From positions 186,001 to 250,000 of the forward strand of contig NZ_MZXV01000027.1 of assembly GCF_003253745.1 (NCBI RefSeq): a stretch of 64,000 nucleotides of DNA, written 5' to 3'. Numbering within the stretch: the first letter of the stretch is position 1; each line of letters begins with the position of its first letter. The DNA comes from Mesorhizobium kowhaii (GTDB lineage Bacteria > Pseudomonadota > Alphaproteobacteria > Rhizobiales > Rhizobiaceae). The notes beneath the pieces are model-generated. The model saw only the letters and a list, made by a program, of their open reading frames with translations. It did no database searches and was not told where the DNA came from. The translations under genes and the position numbers were made by a program. Positions 24,391 through 32,774 of the stretch are shown one piece after another.

Positions 24391-24717
24391 ATGGAACACA
24401 TCGCTGCGTTGCTGCTGGTTATCGGTTGCTCGAACACGATGGTCGACTGCCGTGAATTGCAGGTGCCGGTGAGCGTTTTCGAGACCGCCGATCAATGCGT
24501 TGCCGAACGGCCATTCGCCATGGGCGACGTGCAGGGGCAGGCTCAGCACATCGTCGCCAAATGCCTTGCCGTCGATCCGGCGCTGGAAGACGACTATGAC
24601 CAGATCGTCTGGAACGTGCGCGCGGACGGCACGCTCGACGCGTCCCTGGCAATTTCAAACGTCGTGATGGCATCGAACGCAGTGCGCCCAGAAAAAGACT
24701 ATCTTCACCAACAATAG
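24391..24717 (+). CDS. 108-aa hypothetical protein, stress-regulated
   Basis: An unrecognised protein with a hydrophobic start (MEHIAALLLVIGCSNTMVDC) that may be a weak signal sequence, and four cysteines (in IGCS, VDCR, DQCVAER and AKCLAV) that could pair after export. The middle is acidic. GAGAGGA lies 8 nt before the ATG at 24391, and an exact EcfG promoter ends 25 nt upstream; an alternative in-frame start at 24298 would lie ahead of that promoter, so the short form is preferred. Confidence 0.72.
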   Translation: MEHIAALLLVIGCSNTMVDCRELQVPVSVFETADQCVAERPFAMGDVQGQAQHIVAKCLAVDPALEDDYDQIVWNVRADGTLDASLAISNVVMASNAVRPEKDYLHQQ

Positions 24718-24800
24718 ATTGCAGCAGCAAAGGCCGCCATTTCATGCTAAATGACTGCTGGAGCTTACCAAAGTGTGGACACAAAGTGAGGAGTGACTCT

Positions 24801-25046
24801 ATGCGGAAGATGATTATTGCCATGATTGCGGTGGCTGCCCTCAGCGGCTGCACCAGCACCGAGCAGGACGTGGTCGGCGGCGGCTTGATTGGCGCCGGTG
24901 TCGGCGGCTTGGTCGGCGGCGGCAAGGGCGCGCTGATCGGCGCGGCTGTCGGTGCCGGGTCCGGCCTGCTGGTGCGCAACCTGCGCAACGGCTATTGCCA
25001 GTATCGCGATCATCGCGGCCGGATCTACACGGCTCGCTGCAACTAG
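24801..25046 (+). CDS. Glycine-zipper lipoprotein
   Basis: An 81-residue protein with a lipoprotein signal peptide (lipobox LSGC, Cys at about residue 17) and a glycine-zipper segment (GGGLIGAGVGGLVGGGKG and following residues), then a short basic C-terminus ending YTARCN. Such proteins usually insert in or sit under the outer membrane. GAGGAG precedes the ATG. The TAG stop is part of a 23-bp tandem repeat. Confidence 0.87.
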   Translation: MRKMIIAMIAVAALSGCTSTEQDVVGGGLIGAGVGGLVGGGKGALIGAAVGAGSGLLVRNLRNGYCQYRDHRGRIYTARCN

Positions 25047-25089
25047 TTCGGCGATAATCGAAATGTTAGTTCGGCGATAATCGAAATGT
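25044..25089. repeat. Exact 23-bp tandem duplication after the lipoprotein gene
   Basis: Two identical 23-bp copies lie at 25044-25066 and 25067-25089 with no spacer. The first three bases of the first copy are the TAG stop of the lipoprotein gene. Confidence 0.97.
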
Positions 25090-25168
25090 CGATCCGGAGA
25101 CTGGTCCGCCGGCCTCCGGATTTTTGACGTTTGGACGCACCATCTCTGTTCGCCTGATGGTCGCCGTT

Positions 25169-25240
25169 TGAGCAATTCCGGGAAAAGTGCGAAACGGTTT
25201 TCCGTCCGGAATTGCGTAAAAACGTAAAAACAAGGCTCTA
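25169..25240. repeat. Palindromic intergenic element, GCAATTCC family
   Basis: GCAATTCCGG (25172-25181) and CCGGAATTGC (25206-25215) form a 10-bp stem around a GGTTTTCC centre, followed by an A-rich stretch and GGCTCTAG. The terminal CTA supplies the stop of the minus-strand kinase. The second copy is at 63320-63393. Confidence 0.8.
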
Positions 25241-26878
25241 GCCCGTCAGCGGAATTCTGATTTCCACCTTCAGACCACTGGCCTGATAATCGCGGTTGAT
25301 CGTGCCGCGCAATTCGCGCGTGACGTTGAGGTCGATCAGCTTGGTGCCGAATCCGGTTTTGGCGGGCGATTTGAGTTTCTTCTGTCCGGTTTCGCGCCAG
25401 TTGAGAACCAGCATCCTGTCGCGCCCGCGCCCTTCGAGCGACCAGTCGACCTTGAGCGCCCAATCCCCCTTGAGCGAATTGGCTGAATTGCCGGCTTCGC
25501 CATATTTCAGCGCATTCGTCGCCAGTTCGTGGAACGTGAGGCCGAGCGCCTGCGTCGTGGTTTCGTCGAGCAGCACCTCCGGTCCCGACAAGAGCTCTTC
25601 GGGCAGCTCCTTGCCGAACACCTGGCCGAGCTCGATGCGCAGGAGATCGCCAAGATCGGCCTTCTGCCAGCGCGAGCGCGTCAGCATGTCCTGAGACGCC
25701 GCCATCGCCTGCAGCCTGGCCGAGAAGGACGAGGAAAACTCGTTGACGTCTGTGGCTCGCGAAGCCGTCTGGCGCGCGATCGCGAGCACCCTGGTGATCG
25801 AATTCTTGATGCGATGCTTCATCTCCTGCAGCATCAGGTCTTTTTCGAGCAGGCTCTTTTCCGTCGTCTCGTGCAAGCGCGATGCGGCCTCATAGGCCCG
25901 CTCCTGATAGCGCGCCACCAGCGCGATGGCGCCCGCCAGCAGCAAGCCGAACAGCCCCAGCATCACCGGAATGGCGCGCGACGACGGCTGCGAGAAGGCG
26001 CTTGTCGGCCGGAACAGGACCGTCCACGGTTGGCCGGCCACCATGATCTTGCGGGTGACCAGCAGCCTGTCCCCGAAGGACGAAGCCGGCGGCGTCTCCG
26101 ACCGGAACAAGAGATTGTCGCCACTCACCGCGCCGTCATAGATTTCGGTGTTGACCGGCAGCAGCGGCGACCGGCTGAGCGCTATCTGGAACAGGTCCCG
26201 GGCCCGAAAAGCCGCATAGAGAAAGCCGGCTGTCGAGGATCTGGACGCATTAATGACATCGGGTGCGGTTTCGACATTGAGCCGCACGAAGACGAAGAAG
26301 CCGGTGAACGTCTGCGCGGCACCCGTGTTCTGGCCGAGCTGCACCAGCCCGCTGGCGTGCTGCTGGTCGTCGGACATTGCCTTTTCGATGGCCACGCGCC
26401 GCACCGGTTCGCTGAACATGTCGTAGCCAATGGCGGCCTGGTTGGACGGATCCAGCGGCTCGAACATCACGATGGGCGCGCGCCAGGGTTGCGTGGTGTC
26501 CGGATAGATTGGATGGCTGACGCCATGGTCGTGCAGCATGTCGCGTTCGACCGCCGCCTCGTCTCCGGCCTTAACCAGCCTGAGAAAGCCGATACCGCGC
26601 AAGCCGGCGAAATTGTTGTCGACATCGAGCGCGTGGAAGAACGCCTTGAACTCGTTCTGGGAGATATCGCCGTTGCGGGCATCGAACAGGGCCTGCGTCG
26701 ACCGCAGCAGCGACAGATGCAGGTCGATGCGGCTCTCGATCCGGTTGAGCGCGTCGTCGGCCGTTGCTTCGAACTTGATGCGGGCTGCCTCCTGGGTCGC
26801 GAAATAGGCAAACCCCGCCATCGTCATGCTGATCAGCGCAACGGCGATGAACGCGACGATTGGAAAAAGCTTCTTCAA
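25238..26878 (-). CDS. Membrane HWE histidine kinase with CHASE sensor domain
   Basis: About 546 residues. A first membrane helix (about 7-27, IVAFIAVALISMTMAGFAYFA), a periplasmic CHASE domain (about 65-285, with LRGIGFLRLV and IGYDMFSEPVRR) and a second helix (about 302-322) lead into the cytoplasmic HWE core: acceptor His in LQEMKHRIKNSITRVLAIARQ, then MAASQDMLTRSRW and an ATPase domain with LTFHELATNALKYGEAG. It is the third PhyR-type kinase near the stress locus and the only one with a periplasmic sensor; CHASE domains bind small extracellular ligands. The start is a TTG at 26878, which is uncertain. No EcfG promoter was found. Confidence 0.88.
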   Translation of the reverse strand: MKKLFPIVAFIAVALISMTMAGFAYFATQEAARIKFEATADDALNRIESRIDLHLSLLRSTQALFDARNGDISQNEFKAFFHALDVDNNFAGLRGIGFLRLVKAGDEAAVERDMLHDHGVSHPIYPDTTQPWRAPIVMFEPLDPSNQAAIGYDMFSEPVRRVAIEKAMSDDQQHASGLVQLGQNTGAAQTFTGFFVFVRLNVETAPDVINASRSSTAGFLYAAFRARDLFQIALSRSPLLPVNTEIYDGAVSGDNLLFRSETPPASSFGDRLLVTRKIMVAGQPWTVLFRPTSAFSQPSSRAIPVMLGLFGLLLAGAIALVARYQERAYEAASRLHETTEKSLLEKDLMLQEMKHRIKNSITRVLAIARQTASRATDVNEFSSSFSARLQAMAASQDMLTRSRWQKADLGDLLRIELGQVFGKELPEELLSGPEVLLDETTTQALGLTFHELATNALKYGEAGNSANSLKGDWALKVDWSLEGRGRDRMLVLNWRETGQKKLKSPAKTGFGTKLIDLNVTRELRGTINRDYQASGLKVEIRIPLTG

Positions 26879-27014
26879 CGGATGATGCGGTCCATGGGCA
26901 ATGTCGGACCTTTATGGGCAAGTCGCCGTGCCAACACAATGGTAAGGCCAAGCCATCATGACAGCTGGCATATCACATGACCGGCAACCCGCAGCCGGGC
27001 ACGCTCGTCCGGCC

Positions 27015-27066
27015 AGAGCATGATCCCGAAAAGGGGGTACCGGTTTTCGGAAATGATCATGCTCTA
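27015..27066. repeat. Palindromic intergenic element, CATGATC family
   Basis: Perfect 11-bp arms AGAGCATGATC (27015-27025) and GATCATGCTCT (27055-27065) flank a GGTTTTCGG core. The right end supplies the TAG stop of the ABC ATPase gene on the minus strand. Confidence 0.85.
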
Positions 27067-27864
27067 GGCGGCGATCTTCAGCGCGCCTGGCCCGGGAATG
27101 GCGCCGGGCGGGCATTTGCCCAGAATGATCATGCCGAGCACCTCGTCCTGGGTCACATCCGTGGTGCGCGCGGTGCCGACGACCTGGCCGTTCTTCATGA
27201 CGCAGACCCGGTCGGCAAGCTCGAACACGTCGTGGATGTCGTGACTGATCAGAAAGATGCCGATGCCGTCGGACTTGAGCTGCTTGACCAGCTCGCCGAC
27301 CTGCGCCGTTTCCTGCGGACCAAGCGCCGCCGTCGGCTCGTCCATGATCAGGATGCGCGCGTTGAACAGGATCGCGCGCGCGATCGCCACCGACTGCCGT
27401 TGACCGCCCGACAGCTTGATCACCGGGTCCTTGAAGCGCTGGAAGCGGGGATTAAGTCGGCCCATCACCTTGCGCGCCTCGGCCTCCATCGCAACGTCAT
27501 CGAGCGTGCCCCATGCGGTCATCAGCTCACGGCCGAGGAACAAATTGGCGGCGGCATCGACATTGTCGGCCAGCGCCAGCGTCTGGTAGATCGTCTCGAT
27601 GCCGTATTTCTTGGCGTCGCGCGGGTTGGAGATCGATGCCTCCTCGCCGTTGACGAAGATCTGGCCCGCGTCGCGCTTGTAGGCGCCGGACAGAATCTTG
27701 ATCAATGTCGACTTGCCGGCGCCGTTGTGGCCGAGCAGCGCCACGACCTCACCGGGGAAAAGGTCGATCGAGGCGTCGTCGACGGCACGGATGCCGCCAA
27801 AGGCGATCGAAATGTTCCTCATGTCGATCAGCGCAGTGGCTGCGGGAGCGGTTTTATCTGACAT
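27064..27864 (-). CDS. xylG: Sugar ABC transporter ATP-binding protein (xylose type)
   Basis: A 266-residue, single-domain ATPase of the CUT2 sugar-importer class. Walker A is [16 protein letters not shown], the signature [14 protein letters not shown], Walker [13 protein letters not shown] and the switch His in [10 protein letters not shown]. coli XylG and RbsA carry two fused ATPase domains; this one has a single domain, so it presumably works as a homodimer. It is the last gene of xylF-xylH-xylG, starting 15 bp after the permease gene. Assignment to xylose rests on the binding protein, so the sugar is likely but not certain. Confidence 0.85.
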   Translation of the reverse strand: MSDKTAPAATALIDMRNISIAFGGIRAVDDASIDLFPGEVVALLGHNGAGKSTLIKILSGAYKRDAGQIFVNGEEASISNPRDAKKYGIETIYQTLALADNVDAAANLFLGRELMTAWGTLDDVAMEAEARKVMGRLNPRFQRFKDPVIKLSGGQRQSVAIARAILFNARILIMDEPTAALGPQETAQVGELVKQLKSDGIGIFLISHDIHDVFELADRVCVMKNGQVVGTARTTDVTQDEVLGMIILGKCPPGAIPGPGALKIAA

Positions 27865-27879
27865 AATCCTTGTCCTCCC

Positions 27880-29211
27880 CTAGACGCGCTTGCGATAGAC
27901 GGTATCGAGCCAGACCGCGACGACGAGCACTGCGCCGACGACGATGCTCTGCAGCGGCGAGTCGATGCCGAGCAGCACCATGCCGGACTGCAGCGACTGC
28001 ATCAGCAGCGCGCCGAGCATGGCGCCGAGCACCGTTCCGGAGCCGCCGGCAAGCGAGGTGCCGCCTATCACGGCGGCGGCGATCACCAGCAGCTCGTCCA
28101 ACGTGCCCAGCGCATTGGTCGACGCGTTGAGGCGGGCCGACGAGATCGCCGCGCTGATCGCGGCCAGTACGCCCATGATCATGAACACCTTCATGGTCAC
28201 CCAGCGGGTGTTGATGCCGGCGAGATTGGCGGCCTCCGGATTGCCGCCGATGGCAAAGACATAGCGGCCGAAACGGGTGCGCTTGGTGATGAAGGTCATG
28301 ACGATACCGACCGCGACCGCCATCAGTACCGGTATGGCGATGCCGTGGGCGATGAACAGCCCGCCTTCGGGAATGGTGATGCCGTTCTGCTGTGCATACT
28401 GGCGCACGATGCCGATTGGCCATGGATAGGAATTGGCGATCCAGACGGCCCCAAGGATGGCAGCGCAACTGACCAACCCGAGAAAGGTTTCCGCCCAGAC
28501 GGGGCGCAGTGGAAAGTTGAACCGTTTGCGCTGCGACCGGCCGTTGAGCAGCGCGAAAGCGACAGCCGCGCAAGCGACGATGCCGACGATCCAGCTGGCG
28601 CTGGCGCCGATCGAGCCCCGCGGTCCGCCGCCCATCAGCTGGAATGTAGCGTCGAGCGGCGCGACCGTGCGCCCATTGGTGATCAGCCATGCCATGCCGC
28701 GCCAGACCAAGAGACCGCCCAGCGTCACGATGAACGCAGGAACTTCGAGATAGGCGATGATGAAGCCCTGGAAGGCGCCGATCACAAGACCAAGCACCAC
28801 GCCGGCGGCCAGTGCGATGATCCAGAGCCACGGATTTCCAAGCTGGAAGCCGATGACGCGAATGAGGAATTCGGCTTGCGCCACGCCCATGATCATACCG
28901 ATCACGCCTTCGACGGAACCAACCGAAAGGTCGATGTTGCGCATGACGATGACCAGCACCATGCCGGTTGCCATGATCGCGACCGAGGAAGTCTGCACCG
29001 ATAGGTTCCAGAGATTGCGCGGCGTCAGGAAAAGTCCGCCCGACAGGATGTGAATGCCGACCCAGATGACCAGCAACGCACCGACCATGCCAAGCATGCG
29101 CGTATCGAGTTCGGTTGCCTTCAGGAAGCGTCCGACGGCGCTCAGTTCAGACGCACGCGCCCGGTCTGCGGGCGTATTTGCGGCAGGCGTGTTAGAGGTC
29201 GTGTCGGTCAT
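27880..29211 (-). CDS. xylH: Sugar ABC transporter permease (XylH-like)
   Basis: A 443-residue inner-membrane permease of the CUT2/RbsC family, with roughly 12 hydrophobic segments and the family motifs GSVEGVIGMI, FIVTLGGLLVWRGMAW and GGTSLAGGSGTVLGAMLGAL. Its length suits XylH (about 390-440), which is longer than RbsC. It imports sugar together with the ATPase downstream and the binding protein upstream. A GC-rich hairpin separates it from xylF. Confidence 0.9.
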   Translation of the reverse strand: MTDTTSNTPAANTPADRARASELSAVGRFLKATELDTRMLGMVGALLVIWVGIHILSGGLFLTPRNLWNLSVQTSSVAIMATGMVLVIVMRNIDLSVGSVEGVIGMIMGVAQAEFLIRVIGFQLGNPWLWIIALAAGVVLGLVIGAFQGFIIAYLEVPAFIVTLGGLLVWRGMAWLITNGRTVAPLDATFQLMGGGPRGSIGASASWIVGIVACAAVAFALLNGRSQRKRFNFPLRPVWAETFLGLVSCAAILGAVWIANSYPWPIGIVRQYAQQNGITIPEGGLFIAHGIAIPVLMAVAVGIVMTFITKRTRFGRYVFAIGGNPEAANLAGINTRWVTMKVFMIMGVLAAISAAISSARLNASTNALGTLDELLVIAAAVIGGTSLAGGSGTVLGAMLGALLMQSLQSGMVLLGIDSPLQSIVVGAVLVVAVWLDTVYRKRV

Positions 29212-29300
29212 GATGTCCTCCCACCGGTTTGCCGTCTGGCGCGGTTGCCGATGCTATTTGCTTTCCGCGGTCATTTGAAGCGGAATGCCCCTTGAGAAAC

Positions 29301-29322
29301 GCCGCGGCCTTGAGGCCGCGGC
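29301..29322 (-). terminator. Intergenic hairpin between xylF and xylH
   Basis: A perfect 9-bp GC stem GCCGCGGCC/GGCCGCGGC with a 4-nt loop lies in the 139-bp gap between xylF and xylH, followed on the minus strand by GTTTCTC. It may be a partial terminator or a 3'-end stabiliser that keeps binding-protein mRNA above permease mRNA. Confidence 0.6.
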
Positions 29323-29350
29323 GCCGAGATCGAACCGATCTGGTTCGGTT

Positions 29351-30391
29351 TTAGTTGCAGGCAGCGACCGCACCGGCGGCGACGCCTGCGCAGACTTCGT
29401 CCTTCTTGATCCAGCCGGCGTCGATGACGAGGTTGAGATTGTCCTTGGTGATGGCAACCGGGGTCAGGAACAGCGACTTGACGGTGTTGCCGCCAGGCGT
29501 CGTGAAGTCCTTGACGCCGGCGATGTCGGTCATCTTCTTGCCGTCGGCCAGCTGCGAGGCGATCTCGGCGGCGTTCTTGCCGAGCTCGCGCGCGTCCTTC
29601 CACACCGATACGGTCTGCGTGCCGAGCGCGATGCGGTTCAGCGCGGCGTGGTCGCCGTCCTGACCCGAGACCGGCACGGTGCCGGCAAGGCCCTGCGCCG
29701 TCAGCGCTGCGACGACGCCGCCGGCGGTGCCGTCATTGGCAGCGACCACGGCGTCGACCTTGTTGTCGTTGGCGGTGAGGAACTGTTCCATGTTCTTCTG
29801 GGCGTTGACGGGCAGCCACCCGTCCGTATAGGCCTCACCTACATTCTTGATCTTGCCGCTGTCGATGGCCTCCTTGAGCACTTCCATCGAGCCCGAGAAC
29901 AGGAAATCGGCATTCGGATCGGCACCGGAGCCCTTGATGAAGACATAGTTGCCTTCCGGCTTGACCTTGAACACTTCGCGGGCCTGCATGCGGCCGACTT
30001 CCTTGTTGTCGAAGGTCAGATAGAAGACGTCCTTGTTCTCGATCAGCCGGTCATAGCCGACGACCGGAATGCCTTCGTCCAGCGCCTTCTGCACCGCCGG
30101 GCCGATGGCCGAGGCATCCTGCGCCAGGATGATCAGCGAATTGGCGCCCTGCGAGATCAGGCTTTCGACATCGGTGAGCTGCTTGCCCGGATTGGACTGC
30201 GCGTCGGCGGAGATGTACTTGTCGCCAGCGGCCTCGATCGCCGTCTTCATGGCGGCCTCGTCGGTCTTCCAGCGCTCTTCCTGGAAGTTGGACCAGGAAA
30301 CGCCGATGACCTTGTCCTTCGCCTGCGCGACCGACGCGAGCGTCAGCGACATGGCGACACCCGCCAGGATGGCGGCTGTGAATCTTTTCAT
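29351..30391 (-). CDS. xylF: D-xylose-type ABC transporter substrate-binding protein
   Basis: A 346-residue periplasmic protein with a signal peptide ([24 protein letters not shown]). The mature part begins [20 protein letters not shown], close to XylF, and carries the type-I sugar-binding fold with [27 protein letters not shown] and [14 protein letters not shown]. The frame is open upstream to 30961, but GGGAGGA just before 30391 and the signal peptide decide the start. It lies divergent to the ROK regulator with two candidate operators between. Confidence 0.9.
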   Translation of the reverse strand: MKRFTAAILAGVAMSLTLASVAQAKDKVIGVSWSNFQEERWKTDEAAMKTAIEAAGDKYISADAQSNPGKQLTDVESLISQGANSLIILAQDASAIGPAVQKALDEGIPVVGYDRLIENKDVFYLTFDNKEVGRMQAREVFKVKPEGNYVFIKGSGADPNADFLFSGSMEVLKEAIDSGKIKNVGEAYTDGWLPVNAQKNMEQFLTANDNKVDAVVAANDGTAGGVVAALTAQGLAGTVPVSGQDGDHAALNRIALGTQTVSVWKDARELGKNAAEIASQLADGKKMTDIAGVKDFTTPGGNTVKSLFLTPVAITKDNLNLVIDAGWIKKDEVCAGVAAGAVAACN

Positions 30392-30454
30392 TTTATCCTC
30401 CCTGCGCCGCGTATGGCGCGACCAAACTGACCCGTAGGCCGGCACAGAGGCTCT

Positions 30455-30477
30455 ATTTTTTCGAGCCTCGAAAAAAT
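30455..30477. promoter_or_regulatory. Candidate ROK (Mlc/NagC-like) operator 1
   Basis: ATTTTTTCGA (30455-30464) and TCGAAAAAAT (30468-30477) are perfect 10-bp arms around GCC. This is the A/T-flanked TTCG...CGAA layout of Mlc/NagC operators. It is 64 bp upstream of xylF and 183 bp from the ROK gene. Confidence 0.75.
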
Positions 30478-30537
30478 ACTGATCCAACACCCGAACGCTG
30501 TCAACATCGATTCTGATGGATTTTGATGTCTCTCTGA

Positions 30538-30562
30538 ATTTTTTTCGAGCTCCGGAATAAAT
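30538..30562. promoter_or_regulatory. Candidate ROK operator 2 (imperfect)
   Basis: ATTTTTTTCGAG followed by an imperfect inverted half CTCCGGAATAAAT. It is about 83 bp from operator 1 (8 helical turns), which would allow looping, and nearer the ROK gene. Confidence 0.5.
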
Positions 30563-30659
30563 AATGACAGGATGGCAGGCTTCTGCCAGAATTTGGCCCA
30601 TCGCTGATGGCCTTCGGGGGGCACGAAAGGCTACAGCGGCCGGGAGGATGTGAAAAAGC

Positions 30660-31907
30660 ATGTCGGTCGGAATCCGCCACGACGATCTGCGCCGCCGCAA
30701 CCGGGCGATGGTGATCGCGGCCGTGCGCCGCGCCGGACAGCCGTCCCGCACCGAGATCGCCGCGACCACGGGCCTCAGCCATTCGACCATATCGGCGATC
30801 TCCTCCGACCTCATCGGCGAAGGCATCCTGACTGAGAGCAAGCCGAGCGAGGCCGGCTCGCTCAAACGCGGCCGGCCGCAGGTCGGCCTCGGCCTCAATC
30901 CGGAAGCGGCGGCGGTGATGACCGTGGTGCTGTCGCTGAACTTCCTCTCGGTCGCCGTCATCGACTATGCCGGCCAGGTGATCGCCGAGGAACAGCGCCG
31001 GCTGGACACGCTGACCATGCCGCGCGACGCGCTGGTCGGTGAATGCGTCGCCATCGTGCGGCGCCGTCTCGAAGACCCCGACCTCGACGTCCGCAGTGTC
31101 GCCCGCATCGCGCTGGCGATCCAGGGCATCACCGACACGCGTGCCCGCGCCATGCTGTGGTCGCCGATCACGCCGCACACCGATATAGCCTTTGCCGACA
31201 TACTCGAAGGCGAGTTCGGCATCCCCGCCACCATGGAGAACGACTGCAACATGATGGCGATAGCGCTGCGCTGGCGCGATCCCCAGCGCTACCGCGACGA
31301 CTTCATCGCCATCCTGCTGTCGCACGGCATCGGCATGGGCCTGGTGCTGAAGGGCGAGCTGTTCACCGGCACCCATTCCTCGGGCGGCGAGTTCGGCCAC
31401 ATGATCCATCGGCCGAACGGCGCGCTGTGCCGCTGCGGACGGCGCGGCTGCGTCGAGGCCTATGCCGGCAACTACGCCATCTGGCGCAACGCAAGGCAGA
31501 TGAGTGAGGACGCAGAACCAGTGGCCGATGTCAGTGACGCTGACATGCGCGCTCTGGCAACCGCGGCTCGCGAAAGGGATGGACCCGAGCGCGAGGCCTA
31601 CCGCAAGGCCGGCGAAGCGCTCGGCTACGGTCTCGGCAGCCTGTTCGCGCTGATCGATCCGGCGCCGGTCGCCATGGTCGGTGTCAGCGCCGCCGCCTTC
31701 GACCTGATCGAGCCGGCATTGCGCGAGGCGATTGCCCAGACCGCAGGCGGCCAGCATTCGAAATCGATTTCTTTCGACACCGAACCAAACGAACTGCCAC
31801 TGATCCGCGAAGGCTGCGCCATGCGGGCGCTGACCTTCGTCGACCAGGAGATTTTCGCGCCCGGCACGCAGACAAGATCCGGCCTCGGCGGCAAGAACGT
31901 GGCTTGA
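30660..31907 (+). CDS. ROK-family transcriptional regulator (XylR/NagC-like)
   Basis: A 415-residue protein with an N-terminal winged helix (about 10-75, [22 protein letters not shown]) and a ROK sugar-kinase-like domain. The ROK zinc site is visible as GGEFGHMIH...[12 protein letters not shown]. It most likely represses the divergent xylF-xylH-xylG operon and is relieved by the transported sugar or a derivative. GGGAGG lies upstream of the ATG, though a little far. Downstream is the second MITE-like element. Confidence 0.9.
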   Translation: MSVGIRHDDLRRRNRAMVIAAVRRAGQPSRTEIAATTGLSHSTISAISSDLIGEGILTESKPSEAGSLKRGRPQVGLGLNPEAAAVMTVVLSLNFLSVAVIDYAGQVIAEEQRRLDTLTMPRDALVGECVAIVRRRLEDPDLDVRSVARIALAIQGITDTRARAMLWSPITPHTDIAFADILEGEFGIPATMENDCNMMAIALRWRDPQRYRDDFIAILLSHGIGMGLVLKGELFTGTHSSGGEFGHMIHRPNGALCRCGRRGCVEAYAGNYAIWRNARQMSEDAEPVADVSDADMRALATAARERDGPEREAYRKAGEALGYGLGSLFALIDPAPVAMVGVSAAAFDLIEPALREAIAQTAGGQHSKSISFDTEPNELPLIREGCAMRALTFVDQEIFAPGTQTRSGLGGKNVA

Positions 31908-31928
31908 ATTTGCCCGAAGAACGCGGAC

Positions 31929-32069
31929 TTGGGATGTGCTGAGATTCAGGTCAGGCCGCGCCGAGAATGGTGGATTCCGAGAACCGGAACGGAGCGTACA
32001 TTCCAGTACGTGAGTACCGGAAGACGCCGTTCGCAGGCCGGCATCACCTGAATATCAGCGCATCCCTAA
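31929..32069. repeat. MITE-like palindromic element, copy 2 (about 141 bp)
   Basis: Related to 20391-20543: shared blocks include GATTCAGGTCAGGCC, CGAGAACCGGA, GGAGCGTAC, AGTACGTGAG, CGCAGGCCGGCATCACCTG and AATATCA. The terminal repeats are diverged (TTGGGATGTGCTGA and TCAGCGCATCCCTAA). The right end holds the TAG stop of phoB. Confidence 0.87.
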
Positions 32070-32755
32070 TCTTCCCTGATCGCGTATCCAGCACCGCGGA
32101 TGGTGCGGATGACATCGGGCATGCGGCCGTTGTTGACCGCCTTGCGCAGCCGGCCGACATGCACGTCGACCGTGCGTTCGTCGATGTAGATCGTCTCGCC
32201 CCAGACATTGTCGAGCAGCTGGCTGCGCGAAAACACGCGGCCGGGATGGCGCATCATGAACTCGAGCAGGCGAAATTCGGTCGGCCCGAGCCGGATCTCG
32301 CTCTTCTTGCGATAGACCCTGTGCGATTCACGATCGAGCACGATATCGCCGACCTTGAGCACGCTGGACAGCACTTCCGGCTTGGCGCGGCGCAGCAGCG
32401 CCTTGATCCTGGCCATGAACTCCGGCGTCGAGAACGGCTTGACCAGATAGTCGTCGGCGCCGGTCGAGAGGCCGCGCACACGATCGCTTTCCTCGCCACG
32501 CGCGGTCAGCATGATGATCGGCAGACGCTCGGTCTCGGGACGCATCCTTAGCCGGCGGCAGAGTTCGATGCCGGAAACCGCCGGCACCATCCAGTCGAGC
32601 ACCAGAAGGTCGGGGACGTTCTCCTGCAGCCGGATCTCGGCCTCGTCGCCGCGCGTCACCACCTCGACCTGGTAACCCTCGGACTCCAGATTGTAGCGGA
32701 GCAGCACACCTAGCGGCTCCTCGTCCTCCACCACCATGATGCGTGGCGCGATCAT
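32066..32755 (-). CDS. phoB: Phosphate-responsive response regulator PhoB
   Basis: A 229-residue OmpR/PhoB-type regulator: receiver domain at 5-120 (VVEDEEPLGVLLRYNLE, phospho-acceptor Asp in LLVLDWMVP, VKPFSTPEF) and a winged-helix DNA-binding domain at 130-227 (GPTEFRLLEFMMRHPGRVFSRSQLLDNVWG). It activates Pho-box promoters, including the one ahead of pstS. It is the last gene of the pst-pho run, 19 bp after phoU. Its stop codon lies in the terminal repeat of the adjacent palindromic element. Confidence 0.95.
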   Translation of the reverse strand: MIAPRIMVVEDEEPLGVLLRYNLESEGYQVEVVTRGDEAEIRLQENVPDLLVLDWMVPAVSGIELCRRLRMRPETERLPIIMLTARGEESDRVRGLSTGADDYLVKPFSTPEFMARIKALLRRAKPEVLSSVLKVGDIVLDRESHRVYRKKSEIRLGPTEFRLLEFMMRHPGRVFSRSQLLDNVWGETIYIDERTVDVHVGRLRKAVNNGRMPDVIRTIRGAGYAIRED

Positions 32756-32774
32756 CGACTGGTCACCCCTGTCG

